This document shows, piece by piece, positions 25,950-35,035 of a stretch of DNA of 61,193 bases. The notes beneath the pieces are model-generated. The model did no database searches and had not been told where the DNA came from. It saw only the letters and a program-made list of their open reading frames with translations. Every line of letters begins with the position of its first letter. The stretch's first letter is position 1. Source of the stretch: Nostoc sp. 'Peltigera membranacea cyanobiont' 210A (lineage in GTDB: Bacteria > Cyanobacteriota > Cyanobacteriia > Cyanobacteriales > Nostocaceae); assembly GCF_002246015.1 (NCBI RefSeq), contig NZ_NOLJ01000003.1:702247-763439 (forward strand), written 5' to 3'. The translations under genes were made by a program, and so were the position numbers.

Positions 25950-26048
25950 ATGCTACGAACCATTGAAGGAATTTATAAAAACGGCAAAATCGAACTAGCT
26001 GAAAAACCACAAGGTATTACTGAAAGCAAAGTCTTTGTTAAGAGGTAA
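25950..26048 (+). pseudogene. truncated DUF104/AF2212-type antitoxin
   Basis: 32 codons starting MLRTIEGIYKNGKIELAEKP after a strong AGGAGGT. This matches the start of DUF104-type antitoxins (usually ~65-75 aa), but the frame ends at TAA after VFVKR. The partner PIN-type toxin is absent. The IS200/IS605 element begins soon after, so insertion and decay may explain the loss. Confidence 0.5.
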
Positions 26049-26163
26049 TCCACAGTTGGCTGTCTTTGTCAATGCGTAAGTTCTATTGTTGTAACATTTA
26101 ATGTTCGATAATTTTAAAGAGTAAACAGCTTGCAAATAGAGAATTGGCGTTCTTCGTGACGTA

Positions 26164-26191
26164 CCTACACCTGCTCGAAGAGAGGTGTAGG
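26164..26191 (-). ncRNA. right-end hairpin, candidate 3' part of the omega (reRNA) guide scaffold
   Basis: CCTACACCT (26164-26172) pairs perfectly with AGGTGTAGG (26183-26191), just beyond the tnpB stop on its 3' side. In this family the TnpB guide RNA overlaps the tnpB 3' end and terminates at the right end. The RNA assignment is inference from position. Confidence 0.45.
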
Positions 26192-26195
26192 CTTC

Positions 26196-27395
26196 TCAGA
26201 GACTCTTCGTTGAAGACATAATCTGAGCTTTTAGATCGTGCGTCCCACGATTCTTTATATTTAGAGAAGCATTTAGATCCCGACACAAACTGACCCTACA
26301 GTTAGGACAATTGTGCATTCTTTGGGCTAATGGCTTCTTTACTTTGTGACCACAACTAGAACACTCTTGGCTTGTACCGTTTGGATTCACAGCTATTACC
26401 TTCAAACCAGCGTTTTCGGCTTTGTTTGAAAGTATGGTTAAGAACTGTCCCCATCCAGCGTCACTTATACTTTTAGCCAATCTTGATTTAGCCAGTTTTT
26501 TTATATTTAATTTTTCAACAGCAATAACATCATACCTTTTGAGTAAAGAGTTAGCAGTTTTGAAATGGAAATCCTTTCTAGTATCAGCAACTTTTTTGTG
26601 TTGCTTACCTAGTTTATTAATAGCTTTCTTGCGTCGGCTAGAACCTTTCTTTCTTCTAGAAACCTTGCGTTGTGCTGATTTTAATTTACGCTCGGCTTTA
26701 CGTAAAAACTTAGGCGCTGCTATCCTTTCTTTGTCAGAAGTAACAATAAAATCAATTAATCCAACATCAATACCAACTATATTCTTGGCATCAAAATCAG
26801 GCAAAACCTGGGGAATTGATTTGTCATCAAGGCTTAAAGTGACATAGTATCCATCAGCTTTTTTGGTGAGAGATACAGTTTTAATATCGAATCCATCAGG
26901 TATTGGACGATGAACAATCACCTTAATATCCCCAATCTTTGAGAGCGTTATTCTCTTGTTGATAAAATGCTCTTTCTTGAATTGTGGATAGGTGAAAGTT
27001 TTATATTGACATGCAGCTTTGAATCTAGGCTTACCGCTACGCTTGCCATTAGCATCACCTTTTATCCAACGATCAAAAGCTATCTCAACTTTTTTTGGTA
27101 CTTCTTGCAACACCTGAGAGTGAATGCTTTTGTACCAAGGACGGTCTTTTTTTAGTTGGGTTAGCGTTGCTTGCTGATTAAAGCGATTAGGTTTATCTTT
27201 TAATTCTGGGATATGGCAAGCAACAAGTGAACATCTATCTATAGAGCAACGATTTTGCTCATACCAGTCAAACCTTTGAGCGAGCTGATAGTTATATTGA
27301 CACCGCAGCATATCTAATGTTTTGTCAATATGCGCTGCTTGTTCTCTAGTTGGCTTTAATCGGTACTGATATGATATTTTCACTTTTTCGACCAA
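26196..27395 (-). CDS. tnpB: TnpB, RNA-guided nuclease of an IS200/IS605 element
   Basis: 399 aa. N-terminal OrfB helix-turn-helix region (SYQYRLKPTREQ). RuvC-like residues are Asp210 in GIDVGLID, Glu294 in AVEKLNIKKL and Asp373 in CRDLNAS. The zinc finger is Cys345/Cys348 (CSSC) and Cys363/Cys366 (CPNC). All catalytic and zinc residues are present, so it could be an active guide-RNA-directed DNA nuclease. Length is normal for the family. Confidence 0.93.
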   Translation of the reverse strand: MVEKVKISYQYRLKPTREQAAHIDKTLDMLRCQYNYQLAQRFDWYEQNRCSIDRCSLVACHIPELKDKPNRFNQQATLTQLKKDRPWYKSIHSQVLQEVPKKVEIAFDRWIKGDANGKRSGKPRFKAACQYKTFTYPQFKKEHFINKRITLSKIGDIKVIVHRPIPDGFDIKTVSLTKKADGYYVTLSLDDKSIPQVLPDFDAKNIVGIDVGLIDFIVTSDKERIAAPKFLRKAERKLKSAQRKVSRRKKGSSRRKKAINKLGKQHKKVADTRKDFHFKTANSLLKRYDVIAVEKLNIKKLAKSRLAKSISDAGWGQFLTILSNKAENAGLKVIAVNPNGTSQECSSCGHKVKKPLAQRMHNCPNCRVSLCRDLNASLNIKNRGTHDLKAQIMSSTKSL

Positions 27396-27447
27396 ATCGG
27401 TGTTATTTTTTTAATATACACTGATGTAGATATAGTTGCAGCAAAAT

Positions 27448-27866
27448 ATGAAAAATGATTTTGTTTCTAATGTTGGTCTGTTAGCGACCTGAAAGTACAT
27501 TTAGTATTGGTTACTAAATATCGGCGTAAAGCATTTACATCTGAGATGCTAAGTAGACTAAATGTTGTAATGCAAGAATTACTAGAAAAGTGGGATTGTA
27601 AGCTGGTAGAATTTAATGGAGAGGAGGATCATGTACATTTGCTTTTTAAATATCATCCAGACGTTGAACTTAGCAAGTTAGTCAATAATCTAAAGTCTGT
27701 ATCATCTAGAAAACTCCGGCAAGAATTTGCAGAACACCTAGAGAGTTTTTATTGGAAAGATGTGTTCTGGAGTGGTTCTTATTTTGTTGCTAGTTGTGGT
27801 GGTGTTACCGTATCAACTCTTAGAAAATACATTGAAGCGCAAGAATCGCCCTCTGAATCAATTTAG
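27448..27866 (+). pseudogene. tnpA: TnpA Y1 transposase of IS200/IS605, N-terminally frameshifted
   Basis: The body reads VTKYRRKAFTSEML..., with the HUH motif DHVHLLF and the catalytic Tyr in STLRKYIEAQ. The normal start (ATG at 27448, MKNDFVSN) is in another frame. The shift occurs near 27471, after which SVSDLKVHLVLVTKYR is in the 27507 frame. The longest open frame in that phase would start at TTG 27507 and lose the first beta-strand (VHLVL). It is probably inactive or needs frameshifting. Confidence 0.7.
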
Positions 27867-27966
27867 AAATTGCTCGTTGACTCCATGTCTTCTTCCCTCT
27901 CTACGAGACGCTAACGCGAACGCTGTCGCATTGGTCAGAAGACAGTCGTCAACTCACTCGCATTCA

Positions 27967-27995
27967 TCCCACACTCCGTCTAGTGAGATGTGGGA
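27967..27995. repeat. left-end hairpin of the IS200/IS605 element
   Basis: TCCCACA (27967-27973) pairs with TGTGGGA (27989-27995), downstream of tnpA. It lies about 30 bp before the start of the UPF0182 gene. Confidence 0.5.
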
Positions 27996-28025
27996 CTTCT
28001 GCTGTAAAAGTTAAATTACATATCA

Positions 28026-31013
28026 ATGTATTGGAAATGGGGCTTTAGGCTATTAATCGGATTTTTGGGGCTGTGGCTACTGTTGGATCTGGGTTCCCGT
28101 CTGGGAGCAGAAATTTTTTGGTTTCGGGAAGTCGGCTATCTCCAAGTATTTTTGTTGAGGCTGGTGACTCGTGGTATTTTGTGGGTAGTCGTGGCTGGAA
28201 TAACTGCTGCCTATCTACTGTTAAACCTGGCTTTAGGACAACGGCTAAAATATTCCCAGTCTCTAAAGATTGAGCAAGCAGAACTCAACAGTGAATTAAC
28301 AAATTTTCTCAGTCCTAATTATCCAAGACGCGACGAAACCCAGATACTTGCGCCACAACGCTTTCAAGCATTAAAATTGCGCTGGTTATTACCCTTAACT
28401 CTGATATTGAGCCTGTTAATTGGGTTAATGCTGGCTCACTATGGTCAAATTGCTCTTTTCTACTGGCATTCTCCAGTTAATCAGGCTATTCTACCCATTC
28501 CCGCTCTATTTCGACCGGAGACAATCTGGCAGCTTTTGAGGCAGATTGTCTCTCAAATCTGGTATCTCGGTTTAATTGGGGGAGTAGCGATCGCCATCTT
28601 AATCTATCCGCAATTTTTACTGACTGCGATCGCAATTCTCTCTAGTCCCATTTTTGCCTTCATCATATTCCGACACTGGCCCAAGGTGCTGCAATATTTG
28701 CACCCTACTCTTTTCAACAGCACTGAGCCTTTATTTGGTCGAGATATCAGCTTTTACGTATTTTCCTTACCCTTTTGGGAACTGCTAGAACTCTGGCTGA
28801 TGGGATTATGTTTGTATGGCTTCGTCGCCGTTACTCTCACTTATCTCTTATCGGCGGATAGTTTGAGTCAGGGAATTTTCCCCGGTTTTTCGCCCCAGCA
28901 GCAGCGTCATTTATTCGGTATGGGTGGCTTGTTGATGCTGGTAGTGGCTCTGAGTTATGGGCTGAGTCGCTATGAACTCGTGTATTCTAGCCGGGGAGTC
29001 AGTTATGGTGCTAGCTATACCGATGTGACAGCCCAGTTGCCAGCTTACACCGTTTTGTGCATTGTGGCAGTAGCGATCGCCTTTTACCTCCTTTGGCGAA
29101 CGTTTTTCTGGAAACCCAAATCTCGGTATCGTCGCTTTGTCTTTTACGGGTTAGGGGTTTATTTAGTATTAGTTGTAGCTGCTGATGTTGTTTTACCTAC
29201 TGTGGTGCAATATTTAATTGTTCAACCTAATGAGTTGCAACGAGAGCAACCCTACATTCAGCGGACTATTGCCTTAACTCGCCAAGCATTCGATTTAGAG
29301 GCGATCGATGTTAGAACCTTCAACCCGCAAGGAACATTGACTGAAGCTGATATTCAAAAGAACGACTCGACAATTCGGAATATTCGCCTTTGGGATCAGC
29401 GACCACTGTTAGAAACTAACCGTCAGCTGCAACAAATTCGACCGTATTATCGGTTTCCCGATGCCGATATCGATCGATATACTCTGAAAACAGATGCAAC
29501 TTCACGCCGACCCTCTCAAAAGCTACCAGAACCTAAGCAGGAAGCAGTTGAATCAACAGAACGGCGGCAGGTACTGATTGCCGCACGGGAATTAGACTAC
29601 ACTGGCGTACCACAGGAAGCCCAAACATGGGTTAACCGCCATTTAATTTATACCCACGGTTTTGGGTTTACTGTTAGCCCAGTTAATACAGTTGGGGCGG
29701 GTGGTCTACCAGAATATTTTGTCAAAGATATTAGCGGTGATAGTAGCGCTCTCACAACTTCCAGTAAAGCCATTCGTGAAAGTATTCCGATTGGGCAACC
29801 ACGAATTTATTACGGTGAAATCGCCAATGCCTATGTAATGACTGGCACAAGAGTTAGAGAGTTAGACTATCCTAGCGGTAGTGACAATGTTTACAACTCT
29901 TACGATGGTCTGGGTGGTGTTGAAATCGGTTCAGCATGGCGACGCTGGCTATTTGCCACGTATTTGAAAGATTGGCAGATGGTGCTGACACGAGACTTTT
30001 TGCCAGAGACAAGGGTGCTATTGCGGCGAAATGTCAAGGAAAGAATTCAAGCGATCGCGCCCTTCCTAAAATTTGACAGCGACCCCTATTTGGTTGCTAC
30101 TACCGCTAATCAAGATTTCCCCAGTAATCCCAGTTATCTTTACTGGATTGTTGATGCTTACACAACGAGCGATCGCTATCCCTACTCAGACACTGGTAGC
30201 GATGGTATCAACTACATTCGTAACTCGATCAAGGTAGTGATTGATGCTTACAACGGCAGCGTTAATTTTTATATTGCCGATCCCAACGATCCCATCATTG
30301 CCACTTGGTCAAAAATATTTCCCAACACCTTCAAACCGCTTAATACTATGCCAGTGACTCTCCGCAGTCATATCCGGTATCCAGTGGACTTCTTCAAAAT
30401 TCAATCTGAGCGGTTGATGACCTACCACATGACCGACGCCCAAGTATTTTACAACCGGGAAGACCAGTGGCAGATTCCTAATGAAATCTATGGCACTGAA
30501 CCCCGTCCGGTAGAGCCGTATTATTTGATTACTAGTTTACCCACCGTAGACTTTGAAGAATTTCTGCTGTTTTTACCCTATACTCCGAGACAGCGGACTA
30601 ATTTAATCGCTTGGTTAGCGGCGCGATCGGATGGCAAAAACTACGGTAAGCTGGTGCTATATGTCTTTCCTAAAGAACGCCTGATTTACGGAACAGAGCA
30701 AATCGAGGCGCGGATTAACCAAGACCCAGTAATTTCTCAGCAAATTTCCTTATGGAATCGCCAGGGTTCGAGAGCAATTCAAGGCAATCTACTAGTAATT
30801 CCCATTGAGCAATCGCTGCTGTATGTCGAGCCAATCTATCTAGAAGCCACACAGAATAGTCTGCCAACTTTGGTACGGGTAGTAGTTGCTTACGAAAACC
30901 GGATTGTCATGGCGCAAACCTTAGAACAAGCATTGCAGGGAATCTTTAAACCAGAAGTTACACCAGCGCCGGCGATTATCCGTCCCTTTGAAGAAGCAGT
31001 CCCACCAGGTTAA
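28026..31013 (+). CDS. UPF0182 (COG1615) family membrane protein
   Basis: 995 aa. The N-terminus is a transmembrane anchor ([19 protein letters not shown]), followed by several further helices to about residue 400 (for example [21 protein letters not shown] and [19 protein letters not shown]). A large soluble region from about residue 420 contains the conserved UPF0182 stretches ([30 protein letters not shown]). Length and ends are normal for the family. Function unknown. The IS200/IS605 end lies within about 30 bp upstream, so its native promoter was probably displaced. No Shine-Dalgarno sequence is visible before the ATG. Confidence 0.88.
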   Translation: MYWKWGFRLLIGFLGLWLLLDLGSRLGAEIFWFREVGYLQVFLLRLVTRGILWVVVAGITAAYLLLNLALGQRLKYSQSLKIEQAELNSELTNFLSPNYPRRDETQILAPQRFQALKLRWLLPLTLILSLLIGLMLAHYGQIALFYWHSPVNQAILPIPALFRPETIWQLLRQIVSQIWYLGLIGGVAIAILIYPQFLLTAIAILSSPIFAFIIFRHWPKVLQYLHPTLFNSTEPLFGRDISFYVFSLPFWELLELWLMGLCLYGFVAVTLTYLLSADSLSQGIFPGFSPQQQRHLFGMGGLLMLVVALSYGLSRYELVYSSRGVSYGASYTDVTAQLPAYTVLCIVAVAIAFYLLWRTFFWKPKSRYRRFVFYGLGVYLVLVVAADVVLPTVVQYLIVQPNELQREQPYIQRTIALTRQAFDLEAIDVRTFNPQGTLTEADIQKNDSTIRNIRLWDQRPLLETNRQLQQIRPYYRFPDADIDRYTLKTDATSRRPSQKLPEPKQEAVESTERRQVLIAARELDYTGVPQEAQTWVNRHLIYTHGFGFTVSPVNTVGAGGLPEYFVKDISGDSSALTTSSKAIRESIPIGQPRIYYGEIANAYVMTGTRVRELDYPSGSDNVYNSYDGLGGVEIGSAWRRWLFATYLKDWQMVLTRDFLPETRVLLRRNVKERIQAIAPFLKFDSDPYLVATTANQDFPSNPSYLYWIVDAYTTSDRYPYSDTGSDGINYIRNSIKVVIDAYNGSVNFYIADPNDPIIATWSKIFPNTFKPLNTMPVTLRSHIRYPVDFFKIQSERLMTYHMTDAQVFYNREDQWQIPNEIYGTEPRPVEPYYLITSLPTVDFEEFLLFLPYTPRQRTNLIAWLAARSDGKNYGKLVLYVFPKERLIYGTEQIEARINQDPVISQQISLWNRQGSRAIQGNLLVIPIEQSLLYVEPIYLEATQNSLPTLVRVVVAYENRIVMAQTLEQALQGIFKPEVTPAPAIIRPFEEAVPPG

Positions 31014-31278
31014 GCGATTTTAAAACTAAAAAGTTAGATAAGTATCAACATAAAATGAGTTAAAAAAAGCGCATTTTTTTAACTCTATGTTCCCTATTTT
31101 ATTTCAGTTTTTTCATCTGAAAATTTTCCTTTCAAAATTGCAGTGACTTTTTTACATACCCCCAAACTCCTTTTCCCAAGCTGCATATAAGATTCAAATT
31201 ACCGTGTAATAGCCTGATAATCAAGGGGTAATAGAAAACATCCTACTTTTCCTACTTTTCCTACTTTTTATCTATAAT

Positions 31279-31613
31279 CTTTTCCTATACATGGGCAATT
31301 TTCAATCAGATATAAGATTAGTATTTGATTTTTGAAATGCACGTAGTTGACTGTCTACGCAAAATAGTGCATTAGATGTAGGTTGGGTGGAGCGGAGCGC
31401 AACCCAACATATATAGGAATCCGGTTTGATTCCTGAATTTAGTTGCGTAGACAGGGTACAGAGAACAGTAAAGAATGGATATATCCGTACTGAGTCTTGT
31501 TCAAAAATCAAATAGGAGTCCTATATTAATCAGGATGTTGGGTTACGCAAAGCCTCCACCCAACCTACAATTTTTTTGCTTTTCCTATATATAGGCAATT
31601 TCCAATCAGATAT
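31279..31613. repeat. 300-bp-spaced direct repeats flanking nested palindromes
   Basis: CTTTTCCTATA...GCAATTTTCAATCAGATAT at 31279-31313 recurs nearly identically at 31579-31613, exactly 300 bp away. GTAGGTTGGGTGG (from 31378) and CCACCCAACCTAC (to 31567) form an inverted pair inside. The whole sits in the 697-bp gap 31014-31710, which also has three tandem CCTACTTTT units (31240-31268) and no supported gene. Confidence 0.5.
31322..31514. mobile_element. MITE-like nested inverted-repeat element (193 bp)
   Basis: Outer arms TATTTGATTTTTGA (31322-31335) and TCAAAAATCAAATA (31501-31514) are perfect 14-bp inverted repeats. Inner arms CTGTCTACGCAA (31351-31362) and TTGCGTAGACAG (31443-31454) are perfect over 12 bp. 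A central GTTGGGT..ACCCAAC palindrome and an AGGAATC..GATTCCT palindrome fill the middle. No transposase, so it is non-autonomous. Confidence 0.5.
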
Positions 31614-31710
31614 GAAGATGAATATTAAAATTAACTGATGAAATATTTCTTATGGGATATTGATAACACACTAAAAATTTATTCACCACTGATGAGCTAG
31701 AAAATTTATT

Positions 31711-33747
31711 ATGTCTTTTTCATCTCAGAAAAATCGATTTTTCAGTAAGTTTAATCGCCGAGATTTCAGGACTAGCCAGTTAAGTTGGCTGATTATATCT
31801 AGCATCTTTTTATTTTTAGGAACTACTGGTGGTGTAGTGCAAGTCAAAACAGCACAGAAGTCAGGGTTCACACTACAACTTTTACATGCTTCCGACCAAG
31901 AAGCAGGTGTCCCAGCGCTGAAGGATGCACCGAACTTTTCGGCGGTGTTGAATGCACTGAAAAATCAGGATGCTAATGGTGATGGTAAACCTGATTATCC
32001 TAATACCTTAATCCTTTCATCTGGAGATGCTTATATTCCCAGTCCCTTCTTATTTGCCAGTGACACAGTTTTTGGTGGTCAGGGACGAGGAGATATTTTA
32101 ATTTTAAATGCTCTTGGGTTTGGTGCGATCGCCTTTGGTAATCACGAATTTGATTTAGGTACGGGTGTTGTCGCCGACTTACTCCGTGCTAAAGAAGATT
32201 ACCCAGGTACAAAATTTCCCTATCTCAGCACGAATCTAGACTTCACCACTGATAAAGACCTGGCAAAATTAGTTACTGCTGATGGACAAGAGGCAAGTAA
32301 AATTCCGAATAAAATTGCCCGTAGCACCATCATTACCGTCAATGGTGAAAAAATTGCTGTAGTTGGGGCGACAACTCCCACACTGCGAACTATTTCTTCT
32401 CCCGGTGGTGTGACTGTGTTGCCTAAAGAATTTAATAACCGTGATGCCGCAGATATCGCCGCCTTAGCTGCTGAAATTCAAGCTTCTGTTGATACACTGC
32501 TGACAAAAAACCCAGAGATTAATAAAGTAATTCTGTTAGCACACATGCAGCAAATTGCGATTGAGCAAAAGCTAGCACAATTACTTAAGGGAGTAGATAT
32601 TATTGTTGCTGGCGGTTCCAATACCTTACTAGCCGACAAAACAGACCGTCTGCGAGTGGGTGATAAATCTGCTGGAACTTATCCAATCATCAAAAAAGCC
32701 GCAGATGGAAATCCGATAGCTGTAGTTAATACCGATGGAAACTATCGTTATGTTGGTCGTTTAGTAGTTAACTTTGATGCCAAGGGAGTAATTATTCCTA
32801 AAAGTATTGACCCTAAAATTAGTGGTGCTTATGCGACTGATTCCCAAGGTGTCGCAGCTGTAGGTGGAAAACCCGATGCCAAAATTGTTGCCATTACAGA
32901 AGCACTCAAAAAAGTGATTATTGCCCAAGATGGTCAGATTTTTGGGAAAACCAACGTTTTCCTCAACGGCTGGCGGGGTGATGTCCGCACCCAAGAAACC
33001 AATTTAGGGAATTTGACAGCCGAAGCTAATTTAGCGATCGCTAAACGATACGATCCTAAAACTGTCATTTCCATCAAAAATGGTGGTGGTATTCGTGACA
33101 ATATTGGTATCTATACTTTTCCCCCAGGTTCGACTCGCTCACAGGATGTTATCAAACTACCACCCCAAGCAAATCCTGTAGCAGGTAAGAAAGAAAAAGA
33201 AATTTCCCAACTTGATATCGCCAATGCTTTACGGTTTAACAATAGCTTGACTTTAGTAACTATGAATGCTAAAGAACTAATAGCAGTAATTGAACACAGT
33301 GTAACAGCCATAGCGCCGGGTGCTACCCCTGGTAGTTTTCCCCAAGTAGCAGGATTAGCCTTTAGCTTTGACCCAGATTTGCCAGCAGGTAAACGTGTTA
33401 AATCCCTAGCTATCAAAGATGGAAAAGGCAAAATTATTGATGTAGTAGTGAAAAATGCAGAGTTAGTGGGTGACTCTAATCGCATCTTCCGCGCTGTCAC
33501 CTTAAACTTTCTGGCAAGTGGTGGTGATGGTTATCCTTTTCCTAAAAGAGAGCGGGTTGATTTGACATCAAAAGATGCTAAACGTACAGGTTTAGCTACC
33601 TTTGCTGCTGATGGTTCTGAACAAGATGCGTTAGCAGAATACCTGGCTGCTAACTTTAAGCAGATTCCATTTGTTCAGGAGGATGTACCACCTACCAAAG
33701 ATACTCGCATTCAAAATCTGAAGCTGCGTAAAGATGTGGTATTTTGA
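31711..33747 (+). CDS. bifunctional metallophosphatase/5'-nucleotidase family protein, secreted
   Basis: 678 aa. The N-terminus (FNRRDFRTSQ...LIISSIFLFLG) looks like a signal or anchor with a basic leader. Residues ~50-380 are a calcineurin-like phosphoesterase domain (LLHASDQEAG, SSGDAYIPS, AFGNHEFDLG, LLAHMQQIAIE). From about residue 410 comes the 5'-nucleotidase C-terminal domain (NGWRGDVRTQETNLGNLTAEA, SIKNGGGIRDNI, NALRFNNSLTLVTM). The enzyme likely hydrolyses nucleotides or phosphomonoesters in the periplasm; specificity is not evident. The usual DxH of motif 1 appears as DQE here, which I believe occurs in related cyanobacterial proteins. Confidence 0.87.
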   Translation: MSFSSQKNRFFSKFNRRDFRTSQLSWLIISSIFLFLGTTGGVVQVKTAQKSGFTLQLLHASDQEAGVPALKDAPNFSAVLNALKNQDANGDGKPDYPNTLILSSGDAYIPSPFLFASDTVFGGQGRGDILILNALGFGAIAFGNHEFDLGTGVVADLLRAKEDYPGTKFPYLSTNLDFTTDKDLAKLVTADGQEASKIPNKIARSTIITVNGEKIAVVGATTPTLRTISSPGGVTVLPKEFNNRDAADIAALAAEIQASVDTLLTKNPEINKVILLAHMQQIAIEQKLAQLLKGVDIIVAGGSNTLLADKTDRLRVGDKSAGTYPIIKKAADGNPIAVVNTDGNYRYVGRLVVNFDAKGVIIPKSIDPKISGAYATDSQGVAAVGGKPDAKIVAITEALKKVIIAQDGQIFGKTNVFLNGWRGDVRTQETNLGNLTAEANLAIAKRYDPKTVISIKNGGGIRDNIGIYTFPPGSTRSQDVIKLPPQANPVAGKKEKEISQLDIANALRFNNSLTLVTMNAKELIAVIEHSVTAIAPGATPGSFPQVAGLAFSFDPDLPAGKRVKSLAIKDGKGKIIDVVVKNAELVGDSNRIFRAVTLNFLASGGDGYPFPKRERVDLTSKDAKRTGLATFAADGSEQDALAEYLAANFKQIPFVQEDVPPTKDTRIQNLKLRKDVVF

Positions 33748-33751
33748 ATCA

Positions 33752-33885
33752 TATCATGTCCGGGGAATTAAACATAATACCCGGAACCCCACCCCGCCAA
33801 AGCTGCGCTTTAGCTCCCCTCCCCGCCTGCGGGGAGGGGTTGGGGGTGGGGTTTTTTTATTATGGGTAATTTGGCGGACATAATA
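33752..33885. mobile_element. MITE copy 1 (134 bp), TCA target duplication
   Basis: It begins TATCATGTCCG and ends GCGGACATAATA, flanked by TCA at 33749-33751 and 33886-33888. The interior is a long GC-rich palindrome. It shares its ends and core with copies 2 (36261) and 3 (58116). It lies 4 bp after the nucleotidase stop and 3 bp before the 2OG oxygenase start. Confidence 0.7.
33816..33857 (+). terminator. GC-rich hairpin plus T-run inside MITE copy 1
   Basis: CCCCTCCCCGC (33816-33826) pairs with GCGGGGAGGGG (33829-33839), within a larger ACCCCACCCC..GGGGTGGGGT stem followed by seven T. It would act as a rho-independent terminator for the nucleotidase gene, contributed by the mobile element. 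Confidence 0.55.
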
Positions 33886-33888
33886 TCA

Positions 33889-34779
33889 ATGGTCAGAATT
33901 CCAGTAATTGATTTCACTAATTTTACTAAGGGCAACGCAATAACTCGGCAAGCTGTCATCAAACAAATCTATGAAGCTTGTCATGAAATTGGCTTCATGT
34001 ACTTGCAAAATTCGGGAATATCAAAAGAGCTGATTGAGGAAGTATTCACTCACAGCAAATCTTTTTTCAATTTACCTTTAAAAGTTAAGCAAAAGCAAGC
34101 TTGGAGTAATGAATTTAGTAATATGGGTTACGTTGGGATTGAGAGAGAACATCTTGACCCCAATCAACCAGGCGACTTAAAAGAGGCGTTTAATGTAAAC
34201 AAACAAGCGGTAGGGATAGATGCTTCTCTTGTCACCTTTTATGATAATTGTACAGAACTTGCTAACACGATATTACAAGCTTATGCGTTGGCGTTGGAAT
34301 TGCCAGAAGATTTTTTTACTATAAGACATAATCAACAAAATCATACCTTGCGACTATTACACTATCCGCCATTGCAGACACCACCGAAACCCGGACAGGT
34401 GCGTGCCGGTGAGCATTCCGATTATGGCAGTATTACCTTACTTTTCCAAGATGACATTGGCGGGTTAGAAGTACAGACAGTATCTGGAGAGTGGATTGTC
34501 GCGCCTGCAATTCCTGATACTGTAATAGTCAATACTGGCGATTTAATGCAACGGTGGACAAATCATCGATTTTGCTCAACTAAGCATCGAGTGATGATTC
34601 CCACTGATAAAAGGGTGAACCAGTCGCGGTATTCTATCGCTTTTTTCTGTCATCCTAATGATGATACAGAAATTGCTTGTTTGGAGAGTTGCCAGAAAGA
34701 ACAATCGCCTATCTATCCCCCTATCCTTGCGGGAGAATATCTTTTAAGCCGTTTACAAGCAACTTATGGTAATTCTTAG
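33889..34779 (+). CDS. isopenicillin N synthase family 2-oxoglutarate/Fe(II) oxygenase
   Basis: 296 aa from the ATG at 33889 (MVRIPVIDFTNF). The upstream in-frame ATG at 33862 lies inside MITE copy 1, so the longer form is unlikely to be ancestral. N-terminal DIOX_N region, then the jelly-roll core with the iron ligands His and Asp in EHSDYGSIT and the distal His in STKHRVMIP, and the 2-oxoglutarate-binding RYSIAFF (R-x-S). Soluble. The substrate is unknown. A FAD oxidoreductase and a SnoaL-like protein follow on the same strand, separated by repeats. Confidence 0.88.
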   Translation: MVRIPVIDFTNFTKGNAITRQAVIKQIYEACHEIGFMYLQNSGISKELIEEVFTHSKSFFNLPLKVKQKQAWSNEFSNMGYVGIEREHLDPNQPGDLKEAFNVNKQAVGIDASLVTFYDNCTELANTILQAYALALELPEDFFTIRHNQQNHTLRLLHYPPLQTPPKPGQVRAGEHSDYGSITLLFQDDIGGLEVQTVSGEWIVAPAIPDTVIVNTGDLMQRWTNHRFCSTKHRVMIPTDKRVNQSRYSIAFFCHPNDDTEIACLESCQKEQSPIYPPILAGEYLLSRLQATYGNS

Positions 34780-34998
34780 GCAGGAGGCAGGAGGCAGAAG
34801 GCAGGAGGCAGGAGGCAGGAGGCTCAGTTGGAATCCCCCTAAATTTATTTATGGGATTTAATAAGGACGTTGTAAATATGCGCTGCGCGTCACTACATAC
34901 ATCTTTTTTTATTTTTCATAAATAAATTTACTTGCTCTAAACCCGCTCTTCTGTGGGCAAAAAATATATTTTCTTCCTCCTGCCTCCTGCCCTCTGCC
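34779..34998. repeat. heptamer-flanked palindromic element
   Basis: About six GGCAGGA-type heptamers (34779-34823) and their inverted counterpart CCTCCTGCC (34976-34998) enclose a perfect 14-bp inverted repeat, TAAATTTATTTATG (34840-34853) and CATAAATAAATTTA (34917-34930). It fills most of the gap between the oxygenase and FAD genes. The first heptamer overlaps the oxygenase stop. Confidence 0.55.
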
Positions 34999-35035
34999 TT
35001 TCTTCGGTAATTCGTAATTAAGAAAGATATTTAAT

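Larger units (their letters stand above)
26100..28010. mobile_element. IS200/IS605-family element (divergent tnpB and tnpA)
   Basis: The element has the IS605-like layout: tnpB on minus, tnpA on plus, starts facing apart. Subterminal hairpins lie at both ends (26164-26191 and 27967-27995), as expected for single-strand transposition. The ends are approximate, because these elements have no terminal inverted repeats or target duplication. Confidence 0.75.
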
